DNA of 64,000 nt from Pythium myriotylum. Lineage: Eukaryota > Oomycota > Peronosporomycetes > Pythiales > Pythiaceae. Under the pieces are notes generated by a model. That model saw only the letters and a program-made list of their open reading frames with translations. It had not been told where the DNA came from and searched no databases. The translations under genes and the position numbers were made by a program. Positions 10,579 to 20,247 of the stretch are shown in pieces (positions within the stretch are counted from its first letter, which is position 1; each line of letters starts with the position of its first letter). Location of the stretch: assembly GCA_023091665.1 (NCBI GenBank), contig JALJCQ010000007.1:806001-870000 (forward strand). Direction: 5' to 3'.

Positions 10579-11005
10579 CTACCACCAAATATATAAAATG
10601 CCAAAGGTTGTATTTTCAATTGAATAAATTACATCTTTTAATAGATGATACCAATTAAAAGGACAAATCGTTTTGTGCAATTTGTGGAGACGCTTCATCA
10701 GCTGTCTTATCAGAGTTGCGAGATATCTGAGTCCTGTCGTGGTTAGTTTGTCCATCCTACCCATGTGCGGCTTTTGATCCGACCACCTACTGTTGAGATA
10801 TAATTTGGAGAGATTGGACCCCTCGTGCAGAGAACACAGCGCTGTCTGAAGTGGAATGCGTTCAGTGCTGCGCTGTACAGTACGGTACAAAGTGCAGGTG
10901 GGAGCTATAATAACAGACTGAAGGACGCGTTGTTGAAGTACCAGTGCCACTCTTCGTCCAGATCTCGCGAGAAGATCGTGCCACCCAGTGCCCTTGTGGT
11001 TACCC

Positions 11006-11316
11006 CGCCGCTTTCTCTGTAGTGATTGGAGGTGATATGTCCAAAGTAGACTACTCCAAGCCAAGTAGCCATGGTCAATGGGTTCGCCACAAGTGGTAAG
11101 GTCGTCGTCACCAAGTTCGAACCTCGTTGGACAATTCATCCAAATCCGCAAAATTCGACACCCACTTACTGCAATATTTGGTGCAAAATGGGTGTTGTTG
11201 ACGACAAAGTCGCCAGTGCGGATGTGTTCCCGTTCGCTGACACAACCGTCAACAGTGGCGTTGTACTGATGAGGTGACGAAGTCTCGAAGTGAGTCATTA
11301 TGACCTTCGGAGATAC
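11006..11316. repeat. Dispersed degenerate repeat, copy 1 (uninterrupted)
   Basis: About 310 bp that recur at 27014-28384, where a solo LTR splits the repeat between TCAATG and GGTTCGCC. Minus-strand frames in both copies share peptide stretches (e.g. TGDFVVNNTHFAPNIAVSGC and MATWLGVVYFGHITSNHYRE), so the repeat may derive from a protein-coding mobile element. No family was recognised and the frames are broken. Confidence 0.75.
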
Positions 11317-11425
11317 TGAGAACCGTATCGCCATCAATCGTGCCTCACTTGAAGTCGTGCCTGGACCACAAATGGTGATCCGAAAAAACCGCCCCTGAAT
11401 AGAACATCCATTGACATGGATTTAT

Positions 11426-11525
11426 TGACACTCTTAAACTCACGCAACAACTCGTTGATCTCACATGAAGCCACGCATACACCGACCGTTCTGTACGACA
11501 CAAGTACACTCGAGAACCTAGATCT
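11426..11525. repeat. 100-bp dispersed fragment, copy 1
   Basis: A 100-bp stretch nearly identical (about 3 mismatches) to 42044-42143. On the minus strand both copies encode a similar peptide (VLVSYRTVGVCVASCEINEL in this copy), which suggests a duplicated piece of an old gene or element. Confidence 0.8.
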
Positions 11526-11555
11526 TGTGGGCCCATTACAGCGAGACCTCTCATC

Positions 11556-11792
11556 ATGACAACACAACTAAACTTTGGCAAATACAAAGGAAAGACAATC
11601 GAAGAAGTTTTTGCTGCAGATCGGAATTATTGTGCGTGGCTACTACCGCAAGAGATCCTGATCGGACAGTCACCGGAAATTAAAGAGTTTCTAGAAGAAA
11701 GGCTGAAAGACTCGGATATGACTACACAGTATGACACTGAACTGGGGAAAATACAAAGGCAAGTCGATCAAATAGATTCGCGATTGCGATAA
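11556..11792 (+). CDS. ExoX-C-like small domain protein, first copy of a tandem duplication (78 aa)
   Basis: The frame begins MTTQLNFGKYKGKTIEEVF and continues with AADRNYCAWLLPQE. FGKYKGKT-x3-V-x4-YC-x-WLL is the pattern of the small C-terminal domain of exodeoxyribonuclease X-like proteins, which is also found as a stand-alone domain in phage and large DNA viruses. The last 24 codons (from MTTQYDTEL) belong to a second, broken copy that starts right after the first domain. There is no exonuclease catalytic domain. The function is unknown, and the gene sits in a repeat-rich stretch next to a Crinkler gene. Confidence 0.6.
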   Translation: MTTQLNFGKYKGKTIEEVFAADRNYCAWLLPQEILIGQSPEIKEFLEERLKDSDMTTQYDTELGKIQRQVDQIDSRLR

Positions 11793-11877
11793 GGGGTACT
11801 TCGATTGGCTACTGAAGAACAAATACGTGGAAGAAAACTGCCCTGCGCTGAGAAAAGCTCTTCTGGAACTGGAATAA
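11718..11877 (+). pseudogene. Second, broken copy of the ExoX-C-like gene
   Basis: It starts with its own ATG (MTTQYDT), shifts frame near LNWGKYKGKSIK, has an in-frame TAG directly after SIK, then continues DKGYFDWLLKNKYVEEN to a TAA at 11875-11877. The resemblance to the upstream copy (GKYKGK, YFDWLL against YCAWLL) shows duplication of a whole single-domain gene followed by decay of the second unit. Confidence 0.65.
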
Positions 11878-12217
11878 CGCAGCTGGATGTGCATTTGCAG
11901 AACGGCCGAGGTAGATGAAGTTACAAACCAGCTCCAACATCATCGCAATGCATACCGCTCAGAATATCGGCGGTCTTGCCTTTCTTGTTTGAAAACAGTC
12001 GATCCAATGCATCTTCGTTACAGGAGCATCGACTTTTTTTTTTCTCTCAGCGATAATCTTTGCGTGCAGTAGAATCACTTCGTTGCACTGTATACAAATG
12101 CAAGCGCCCAGTGCATGATTATAGCGGTCTCGATATCAGTGGGTGCGAGTGTGCATACCTTTCCTTGCTCGTTGAATTGTACACGTAGTGTTTGCATCAA
12201 ATATTGTACTCAACTGT
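11878..12217. other. Intergenic, 340 bp
   Basis: AT-richer sequence between the ExoX-C-like unit and the 3' end of the Crinkler gene. No gene is seen. Confidence 0.5.
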
Positions 12218-14161
12218 TTAAAAAATATTCCAGACGGAATGAGCGTTCAGGACTGACACATGCACCAGTTTTGGATCATAGCACACAACGTATAGCTTTT
12301 CGCAGCGATTCAAGTCTGCAGTGATGGTCGCCCTCGTAGTATCGCCCATCGATAAGACGCGTCGGAAGTCCACCAAACAGTAATCGCTCAGCTGAAGTAA
12401 CGAATACGGACCACCAGGAGCAAATCGACCAATATGCTCATCCAACTTGTTGCCTTCTCGCAATAGCTCGATACCCCAAAAGTCATCCCCGCAATCAACC
12501 GTGAAATCAATAAATCCCGTCGATCCAAACAAGGCACCGACATCTGCAGATGTCACACAAGTGCTTGGTGTACATCGGTATGAAGCTTTAAAAAACTCCA
12601 TTTGCCAAGCTCGCTCCAGAGGGATGTCATTTGACAATGTTCGACCGAGTGTCTTCCGAATGCTGTCGTAATTGATAGCTCGGACAACACGCGCGATCAT
12701 TTCCTGAAGAGTCTTCGGACCATGAAGTGCGCGCTCAATATCACCAACGCGCATCTTGACGAAGTATCGCCACATGACTGGTGACGAGAATTCGATCCGA
12801 TCTGTAGTTTGGACTAAAATTCCTCTTCGAATGCATAGGTCAACAATGGCAGCGTCCGACCGGGTGCTTACTCCGTAAAGAAGGCGTTCTAAGCCGTGAA
12901 GTTCTTCGATGTGGAGTGTATCCAATACCTTCACTGCACGTGATGATATCAGAGCTTTAAACAGCTGGTGATCCTCGTGTTCTTGCATTGACCCGTGTCC
13001 CAACATACCAATCCATTCTTGAGCGGATGGAAGCACACCGCCGCTCGCCACACGTGAGCGATACACTCCATTCAGCGTACGTATGGCAGTGACGCAGAGA
13101 CCAACGTGACCACCCGTCAGCAGTGCAAGATGCGCAAAAAATTGCGTCGCAGAACCTTGAAGGCACATGAAGCCACGAAACCACTTCGTCACATACTCCT
13201 CTATTTCGCCCATATCGAAGTTTAGATGTTCAATGCCGAGAGTCAATTCAGGAGGAATCTCGACAGGAGTCGAAAACTTGGTATACTGAAGATCTGACCC
13301 ATACGCTGCAAACATCAACACTCGAATACCGGTATACTTGTTGTTGAGAACACGTTTAACCAGTTCCCAAAAATCTGAAGACTTTCGCCTTGGGGAAGCA
13401 GCGCCAGTCTTGTAAAGCACCTGCACTTCATCCACGACGAAGTATACCGTGTATCCGTTTAGTGGAAGCGACTTGACATGACTCCACTCCACCTTGCACT
13501 CTTGCTTGAACACGTCGTGGAATGTCTCGTCGTCTGATATCGCGAGTAAGGAAAAGCTTGCAACAACCACCTTTTTCTTTTGCTCTTTGCTTCTGTTCAC
13601 CAAGTCTCGGCTGACCAATGCTGCCAGAGAAGATTTACCCGTCATCGGCGGACTTTTGACCAGCAGCACATGCTTCTCGATGAGTCGGTTGATAACAACA
13701 TTGGTCAACGAACTGCGAGATAACGTTCGCTCATCTTGCAGATCAACGCTCTGGAGCAGCCCAGCCGAGCCACGCACGCCATACCAGACCACATCTTGCT
13801 GTAATGCTTGCAGTCCGAAGTCAGATGTTGGCACTTCCGCTTGCATATCAGTGTCACTGATCTGTTGCTTCGGCACTACCACGATGAGTGCACAATCGTC
13901 GTCTTTTCCTAGATCGTTCACTGAAGCCGACGCTTTCAAAGGCTTGCCATCCTTGTCATCATACACTGCTCTGCTGGCGTAGACTAGCAGGTTAGCTGTA
14001 ATCACATTTGCAGGAAGAGCGCGCGAAACCTTGGTGAAAACTGCATCTCGGAACCGAATCACGCTGGCATCTCCGGGCAAGATCACAGCGTCGACGAAAG
14101 TACGTGGAAGGGGGAGTCGAGTTGCTTCATCCACCAACTGGAAATACACTTCGCGTGACAT
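12218..14161 (-). CDS. Crinkler (CRN)-type protein: header + P-loop NTPase + REase-like domain (647 aa)
   Basis: A single exon. Residues 1-~100 form a ubiquitin-like header (MSREVYFQLVDEATRLPLPR to CALIVVVPKQ) without the canonical LFLAK motif and with no signal peptide visible. Residues ~160-460 are a P-loop NTPase with Walker A LLVKSPPMTGKSSL (~167-180) and Walker B YFVVDEVQVL (~240-249). The C-terminus (~550-647) carries a restriction-endonuclease-like signature: Asp552 in FIDFTVDCG, Glu565 in WGIELLREG, then EHIGRF. In oomycetes and chytrids this architecture belongs to CRN effectors that act in host nuclei, where the nuclease-like domain can damage DNA. Secretion and activity are inferred from the family. 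It lies alone next to repeats, typical of effector genes. Confidence 0.88.
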   Translation of the reverse strand: MSREVYFQLVDEATRLPLPRTFVDAVILPGDASVIRFRDAVFTKVSRALPANVITANLLVYASRAVYDDKDGKPLKASASVNDLGKDDDCALIVVVPKQQISDTDMQAEVPTSDFGLQALQQDVVWYGVRGSAGLLQSVDLQDERTLSRSSLTNVVINRLIEKHVLLVKSPPMTGKSSLAALVSRDLVNRSKEQKKKVVVASFSLLAISDDETFHDVFKQECKVEWSHVKSLPLNGYTVYFVVDEVQVLYKTGAASPRRKSSDFWELVKRVLNNKYTGIRVLMFAAYGSDLQYTKFSTPVEIPPELTLGIEHLNFDMGEIEEYVTKWFRGFMCLQGSATQFFAHLALLTGGHVGLCVTAIRTLNGVYRSRVASGGVLPSAQEWIGMLGHGSMQEHEDHQLFKALISSRAVKVLDTLHIEELHGLERLLYGVSTRSDAAIVDLCIRRGILVQTTDRIEFSSPVMWRYFVKMRVGDIERALHGPKTLQEMIARVVRAINYDSIRKTLGRTLSNDIPLERAWQMEFFKASYRCTPSTCVTSADVGALFGSTGFIDFTVDCGDDFWGIELLREGNKLDEHIGRFAPGGPYSLLQLSDYCLVDFRRVLSMGDTTRATITADLNRCEKLYVVCYDPKLVHVSVLNAHSVWNIF

Positions 14162-14581
14162 CTTTTCTTTCTAATCACAATACAGATTTGTTGTTAGTCT
14201 TGGTTGCTGTCGATGCCTGTGCACGATGCTATCTCGCGCGATCGTCGCTTACCTGTGACGCTTCCTCCATGCTTCTGCTTGCTTCCTGTGACTGAGAACA
14301 CTTTCAAAATAACCTCAGTTGAGGTTTTATGTTGAGTTACGAGGTTCCGAAACCGTTCCGAACCGGTTCCAAATAGGGATGTTTTGAGACTACTAACGCA
14401 GGCCTTTTTTTAAAAAAAAGGCCTGCGTCTCAAAGCATGCGGGCCCCGCATGCCGCTTTCTCTTTTTTAAAAGAGAAAGCGTCAAATGTTTTGCCGACCG
14501 AAGTCTGTGAAGCTCACCTTGTGTCTGCCGATGCTCCGACACTGTCAGCGACACTCGCAGCCCGAAATGTGGGTGATTTAT
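14162..14581. other. Intergenic between the Crinkler gene and LTR element 1
   Basis: It holds the presumed Crinkler promoter and the palindrome cluster at 14396-14481. No gene is seen. Confidence 0.5.
14396..14481. repeat. Three adjacent near-perfect palindromes
   Basis: 14396-14428 has 16-bp arms (ACGCAGGCC + T7 / A7 + GGCCTGCGT) around one base. 14435-14453 has 9-bp arms (GCATGCGGG / CCCGCATGC) around one base. 14454-14481 has 13-bp arms (CGCTTTCTCTTTT / AAAAGAGAAAGCG) around two bases. They are almost back to back. Confidence 0.9.
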
Positions 14582-14856
14582 TGTAACGGGGTGTGCCCGT
14601 TACATGGTACGGACCCATGTCAATGGTGTCCGATAGGAACATCGTGAACCAATCAAGCTAGGGTCTTGTGATTGAGTGGATGGCAGAAATCCGAGGGCGG
14701 ATCTGCGAGGTTTTATATACAAAGAGTAGGTTTTTCTAGGTTTCCTAATCCATAAAATCAGTTTCCCATTTGCCTGATTCAACACAAGTCTCTGTGTTGC
14801 GCGCTTCCTACACTGCTCCACAGTGTACATGACGTAACGAGGTCAGCCTCGTTACA
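14582..14856 (+). repeat. 5' LTR of element 1 (275 bp)
   Basis: It starts TGTAACGGGG and ends CCTCGTTACA. Relative to the 3' LTR it has a ~60-bp deletion after GTGAACC. A TATATAC box occurs at about 14714. Confidence 0.9.
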
Positions 14857-14888
14857 CCTGGTAGCACTTCGTAGTCCGCCCAGCGACT

Positions 14889-16004
14889 ATGAATCCCCCT
14901 GCATCGGAAACCCCTGGCGCGCAGGGTCGCCACGCCTCGCGTGAGAACTTCCTCCACTTGAGTGAGCTCGAGTGGCAGGCTGTTCACTGCATGGCCGCGA
15001 CGGTGGGCGAAGCCGCCGTCGGCGCCATGCTCCTCTCGCTCTCGCGTGATGAATAGCACGCGAGCATCGCCCAGTTCATCCAGCATGAGCTGAACGAGGC
15101 GAGAGGGAGTCTTGCAGCTCTGCGCGAGCAGAGCGCTCAACAAGCAGCGTTGTTGAGACAGCAGCAGTCTGCTGCTGTGGCGGCAGAGCGGCCTCGACGC
15201 GTCGAGCCGTTGAAGATCGAGATCTCCAAGTACAAGGCTGACGGTGACAGCCTGTTGCGTTGGTTCGTCGAACTCGACGATTCCATTGAAGCCCGTTGCA
15301 TCGACGACGATGCGATGCGAGTGACCTACGCCATCTCCAACTTGGCAGGTCGTGCCAAGGTGTGGGCGCTCAGTCTCAAGTTGCACGATCCGTATTGCTT
15401 CGGATCGTATGAAGAGTTCAAGGTCAAGATCAAACAAGCGTTTGAGCCGCCTCGAGCCGAGTTCAGGGCTCGTGCTGAGTTCCTGGATCTCAGGCAAGGT
15501 AAGCGTGATATTCACGCTTACGCCCAGCACGCACGATATCTCGTGAGTTGCATCGTGGAGAATCCCATCGATGATCAAACGCAGGTTGCTGCGTTTATCA
15601 AGGGGCTCGAGGATGGGCCGATCAAGACCCAGATGTTCCGCCTCGAGTTTGATAAACTCGAGGACGCGATCTCGGCTGCTCGCCAAGAGGACTTCAGCCT
15701 GCGACAGGCTTATGTCCATTCTGCTGCTTTTCGTCCATCCAGACGACAAGACTCAAGTGATCCAGAGGCCATGGATCTTTCCTACGCCGAGAGCGAGCAG
15801 CGCCCTCGCGTGGACAAGCGATTGCAGAAATGCAATCGATGCCAGAAGACCGGGCATTATGCTTATGAGTGTAATGCTGCGCGTCCTGTGCCTCGCGGCA
15901 ATGGGCGCGGTCGCCACGTGGACAAGAAGGTCCAGTGGTCGGATCAACACGCTGCGAAGAAACAGCAGCGTGATGATCAACAAAAAAACGGTCAGGGTCA
16001 GTAG
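14889..16004 (+). pseudogene. gag of element 1, interrupted by one TAG
   Basis: The frame opens at ATG 14889 (MNPPASETPG), is interrupted by a single TAG at 15054-15056 and continues in the same frame to 16004. The capsid-like region includes RWFVELDDSIEARC, AGRAKVWALSL and the FRARAEFLDLRQG stretch typical of Retrotrans_gag. Near the end is one CCHC zinc knuckle, CNRCQKTGHYAYEC. Without the TAG this would be a ~371-aa Gag. The product would form the virus-like particle core. Confidence 0.85.
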
Positions 16005-16772
16005 GGGCGGAGCCCTACTGTGTCGTGTGGCAGAATCAAAAACGGGCACCTGGCGTACGTAGGCTTGCTCTAGAGTCACCGACGACAACAATATTCTCAG
16101 GAAAGGGGTGGATCTTGCGTGCTTCGAACACTCGCTTCAGACCCGGATATCACAACTTCTTTGAAGCGGAGACCCGGAACTCTGACACGACACTACAACT
16201 AGACCCTCACAAGTCTAGAGGCAGCGAGAAGGAACGGCTTGGAGACGATGGAGCTCTTGGAGAACTCCTACGGGGAACTTGGCAGGAAGCGCAGGCAAAA
16301 CCACCCGGCCCTCGGCCAGACTGATCACTTCGGATCGCGACAGTACCCAAAACAGGCGGCCGATCGACCAGACTGATCACTTCGAAACACTTGGTGACTT
16401 CCTCGAGATACTGACGGGGCTACTGCTGAGGTAAGAATCAGGGGGCTTCTGCGAGAAGGAGGAAAAATTGTGGACTGACTCCCACGGAATTAGCGGCGGA
16501 GAATCGCCCCCTCTTCCGTGGGTTATTGGGTGGCAAGCACCCATTCCTACCTACTGAAATCTGTCAAATATAGGGTTCCTACTCCTACTGTTTTTATGTG
16601 AGGTTTCTAAATAAAGAGAAATACAATAACTTGCACGGCTGGATCTGGAATACGGAATCTTGACTTGGGCGCCAGACTGTTCACTTCGTCCTGAATTGGG
16701 TACTAGGGGTACGCCAGACTGATCACTTCCTTGGAACTTGGTCGTGCACACCTTCACCTGACTGGTCACCTC
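16005..16772 (+). repeat. gag-pol spacer with repeated CAGACTGATCACTTC units
   Basis: About 770 bp between gag and the pol ATG with no open frame. The word CCAGACTGATCACTTC or a one-base variant appears four times (around 16316, 16368, 16672 and 16711), suggesting internal duplications. Confidence 0.6.
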
Positions 16773-19250
16773 ATGCTCGCAGAACTCATGTCCTCGGAAT
16801 CGGGGCGCTATGCCACAACTGATCCAGTCACGTCAAGACAGTTTGTGAGACTCTTGACGAAGGCTGCTCCCAAAGCACAGTCTCTGTGCTTCGCCACACC
16901 TGGTGATGATGAGGCCCTCATCACCTTGGAGCTCGAAGTCGAAGGAGCTTCGTCTTCGCTTCGTGCCCTGGTAGACTGTGGGGCGTCGAACAACTTCGTT
17001 CGACGGCAGTCTATCGAGTCTTTGGGGCTCGACGTAGTCGAGCGAGACATTCCTCCGACGAGGATGACGGTGCGCCTTGCAACTGGCGCAACGGTGAAGG
17101 TTATGAAACGCGTAGTGGGCCTCCACTACAAGCTTGAAGGCAATGAGTACGACAACGACTTTGTCGTACTCGATCTAGATGACAAGTTCGACGTCATTCT
17201 AGGCCTGCCATGGCTCCGTTCACACGAGCCATGGATCAGCTGGCGGCATCGATCCGTTACGATGCCCGCCGCTCGGTTATCAGGTGGCCACCTGATGTCG
17301 GTTCTGGAGCGTCCAGATGCACGTGGACGTGTGAAAGATGTGTGTGATGGCCTCATCAGTCACTCGGTCGTTAGTACGACTGCCCAAGACTACGACAAAG
17401 AGTCGACCTTTGTCGTCGAGCCAGCTGCCGGGGTCTGCGTAGAGTCGCAGACAGCGCCGAAGACTTCTCGTGCGAGCGAGTCGCACGAGTCAAGTGAGGA
17501 ACATCCTCGTGCGAATAAGTCGCACGAGCCAAGAAGACAGTGCTTGCCACATGGGCAGCACTATGAGAGGAAGGTCTCGACGTCTGCCGCAAGGAGGCAA
17601 CGTCGACTCTCCGCCTCGACTAGAACGTCGAGCGATGGAGATCTCGCTGCAGTTGCGCAACTGCAGCTCGAGGAGTCTGCGCGCATAAGGCCGCAGGAAG
17701 TCACTGAGACGATCAACGTCTTAGTCAATGACGGCACGAGAGTGGGTGCATCCACACTCGAGGTCGTTGCGCCTCCGAAGTCAACTTCGGAGATCACCGC
17801 ACTGCCTACGCTCGAACCCAAGCGGTTCTTGCGAGATCTGCGTCAAGGAAAGATCACGCAGATCTGTATTCTCGTCGCGGAGGACGAATGTGTGACCGAT
17901 ATCCGGTCGACAGTGGTGTTTGCTGAGAAGGAACGGCTTCTCAGCAGCTCATCGATGGACGAGAGCGTCCTCGATGAGAAGACTAGGATTGAGCGGTACT
18001 CGGCTCAATCCTGGGAGTCGCTCAAGGGAAATCCTCTCTACGAGGATTTGGTCGAATTCGCGGACGTGTTCCCCGAATCCGTGCCGTGCGAATTGCCGAA
18101 GGACAAAGGCATTCGGCACGAGATCGACCTGAAGCCAGGTTCGAAGTACTGTGTCATGAAGCAGTGGCCACTGCCTCGTGAACAGGTCGAAGCTATCGAC
18201 AAGTTCTTCGCAGAACGTCTCGCTGCTGGCCATGTGAGGGAGTCTACCTCCCCTCACAGCTCTCCGACCTTCTGTGTGCGTAAGGCAACAGGAGGGTGGC
18301 GGATTGTACACGCGTTCAACAAGTTGAACGCGGCGACGATACCGGCGCAGATGCCGATACCGAGGAAGGACGTCATCATCGACGGGATGGTGAAGAGCAC
18401 CATCTTCTCGTCGATGGATCTGATGGACGGATTCTATCAGATCTTGATGCGTGAACGGGATATTCCGTTCACGGCCGTCAGCACCCCAAGCGGAATGCTC
18501 TGGGAGTGGTTGGTGATGCCTCAGGGCCTCAGCAACGCACCAGCCACATTCAATAGATGCGTCTCGCATCTATTACGCCCAGTGCGAGCCTTCGCACCAA
18601 GCTACTTCGACGATGTCTTCGTTCATAGCCGAGCTATGGACGGGAAGACTGATCTGGAGGTCCACAGACTCCACATCAGAGAGGTTCTCACACTTATGCG
18701 AGAGCATAAGCTGTACGCGAACCTGAAGAAGTGTATCTTCGCGGCCAGCGGGATACCCGTTCTTGGGTGTATAATCGGCAAGAACGGCGTGCGCCCTGAT
18801 CCCGAGAAGATCAGAGCGATCAAGGAGTGGCCGACGCCACTCGACGTCAAGGGACTGCGCAAGTTCCTCGGCCTCGCGGCGTACTTGCACAAGTACTCGC
18901 GCAACTACGCCGAGATGACTGTTCCTCTTTCTCGACTGCTCAAGAAAGACACCAAGTGGACTTGGAACGCTGAGTGTCAGCGTTCCTTCGAAGGCATCAA
19001 GCAAAGCTTGATTGAATCGCCAGTTCTGGCGATCGCGGACCAGGACAAACCATTCCACGTGGTTTGTGACGCAAGCGACTTTGCCATCGGCGCAGCGCTG
19101 ATGCAGTTCGACGACGACGGCGCTGAGCGCGTCGTCTGTTACCAGTCGCGTCAGCTGCAACCAGCTGAGCGTAATTATCCAGTGCATGACAAGGAGCTCC
19201 TTGCCTTGAAGTATGCACTGGCAGTTCCGCGTCTATCTGCTTGGAGATAG
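16773..19250 (+). pseudogene. pol of element 1, part 1: protease, reverse transcriptase, start of RNase H
   Basis: The protease active site is ALVDCGASNNFV. The RT palm includes TGGWRIVHAF, FSSMDLMDGFYQIL, MPQGLSNAPATFNR and the catalytic box YFDDVFVHS (~625 residues into the frame). RNase H starts with VVCDASDFAIGAAL. The frame breaks after LLALKYALA (near 19218), where a 1-2 nt change sends it to a premature stop, while the RNase H continuation (FRVYLLGD) sits in another frame. Start 16773 (MLAELM) is the first suitable ATG, and the frame is open from 16731. Confidence 0.88.
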
Positions 19251-20247
19251 ACCGTTCTAGGTCTTCACAGACCATGCGTCTTTGCGCACGGCTGCGAACA
19301 GCCCACACCTCTCGCAGCGCATGGCGAGGTGGTTGTCTTTCTTCGCGGAGTATAACTTCTCCGTCGAGTACAAGCCCGGACGACTCAACGTCGCGGATGC
19401 TCTGTCCCGTCGGCCAGACGTTGAGCCGGCGGTCGTCGCCCAAGATTCTCTGAACGCAGCGAGCGCGTTCAGCTCCAGTGTTCCGTCGTCGACCTTGCTC
19501 GACGACATTCGTGCTGCGAATGCACACGACTCTGAGGTCGTGCGCTTGATGGCCTACCTTGCAGAGCCATCGCCGCAAGCGTTGAAGAGCTTGCCGGCTT
19601 CGTATCGATCGAAGTTTCGTCGATACACGCAGCGGAACGGCCTGCTGTTCTACAGCGCCGTTGCCGACGACACTCCGCGTGTCGTCGTGCCAGGAGATCA
19701 TGATCTGCGCCTGTGGATCATGTACGAGTACCACGATGCTCCAGTGAGCGGACATCGTGGACGTGAGAAGACATATCTCACGTTGAGTCGCAACTTTTAT
19801 TGGCCTCGCCAATTCAAGTTCGTGCGCAAGTACGTCCGTGCTTGCGAGGTTTGCCAGCGAGTGAAGTCGGGACCTTCACTTCGCGCGCCGCTACAGTCTC
19901 TGCCGGTACCGACAGAGTGCTGGGAGTCCGTCTCCATGGACTTCATCTTCGGGTTTCCCGAAGATGAACAGAAGAACAACGGGATCCTCGTGTTCGTGGA
20001 TCGTTTCAGCAAGATGGTGCATCTTGCTGCAGTTCCAGAGACGATCACAGCCGAAGGCTGCGCTCGCGTCTTCGTCGACACGGTGTTTCGACACCATGGA
20101 CTGCCACGAGAGCTCGTGTCAGATCGAGATCCACGGTTCACCGCGGAGTTCTGGCGCGCCGTGTTCCGTTCCCTCGGAACACGAATCAAGATGTCGACCT
20201 CTGACCATCCTGAGACCGATGGTCAGACAAGCGCGCGAACCGCGTGA
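19251..20247 (+). pseudogene. pol of element 1, part 2: RNase H end and integrase
   Basis: It resumes with RPF, a TAG at 19258-19260, then VFTDHASLRTAANSPH, the RNase H end, and VEYKPGRLNVADALSRRPD. The integrase has a zinc-binding HHCC module (GHRGREKTY, CEVCQRVK) and catalytic residues in SMDFIFGFP, SDRDPRF and HPETDGQT. A single-base loss after GATGGTCAGACA (near 20229) shifts the frame and ends this piece at 20247. Confidence 0.87.

Noticed and set aside
10579..11337. 252-codon minus-strand frame
   Set aside because: It overlaps a degenerate dispersed repeat whose other copy is broken in this frame, and its first codons differ between copies. Treated as a repeat, not a gene.
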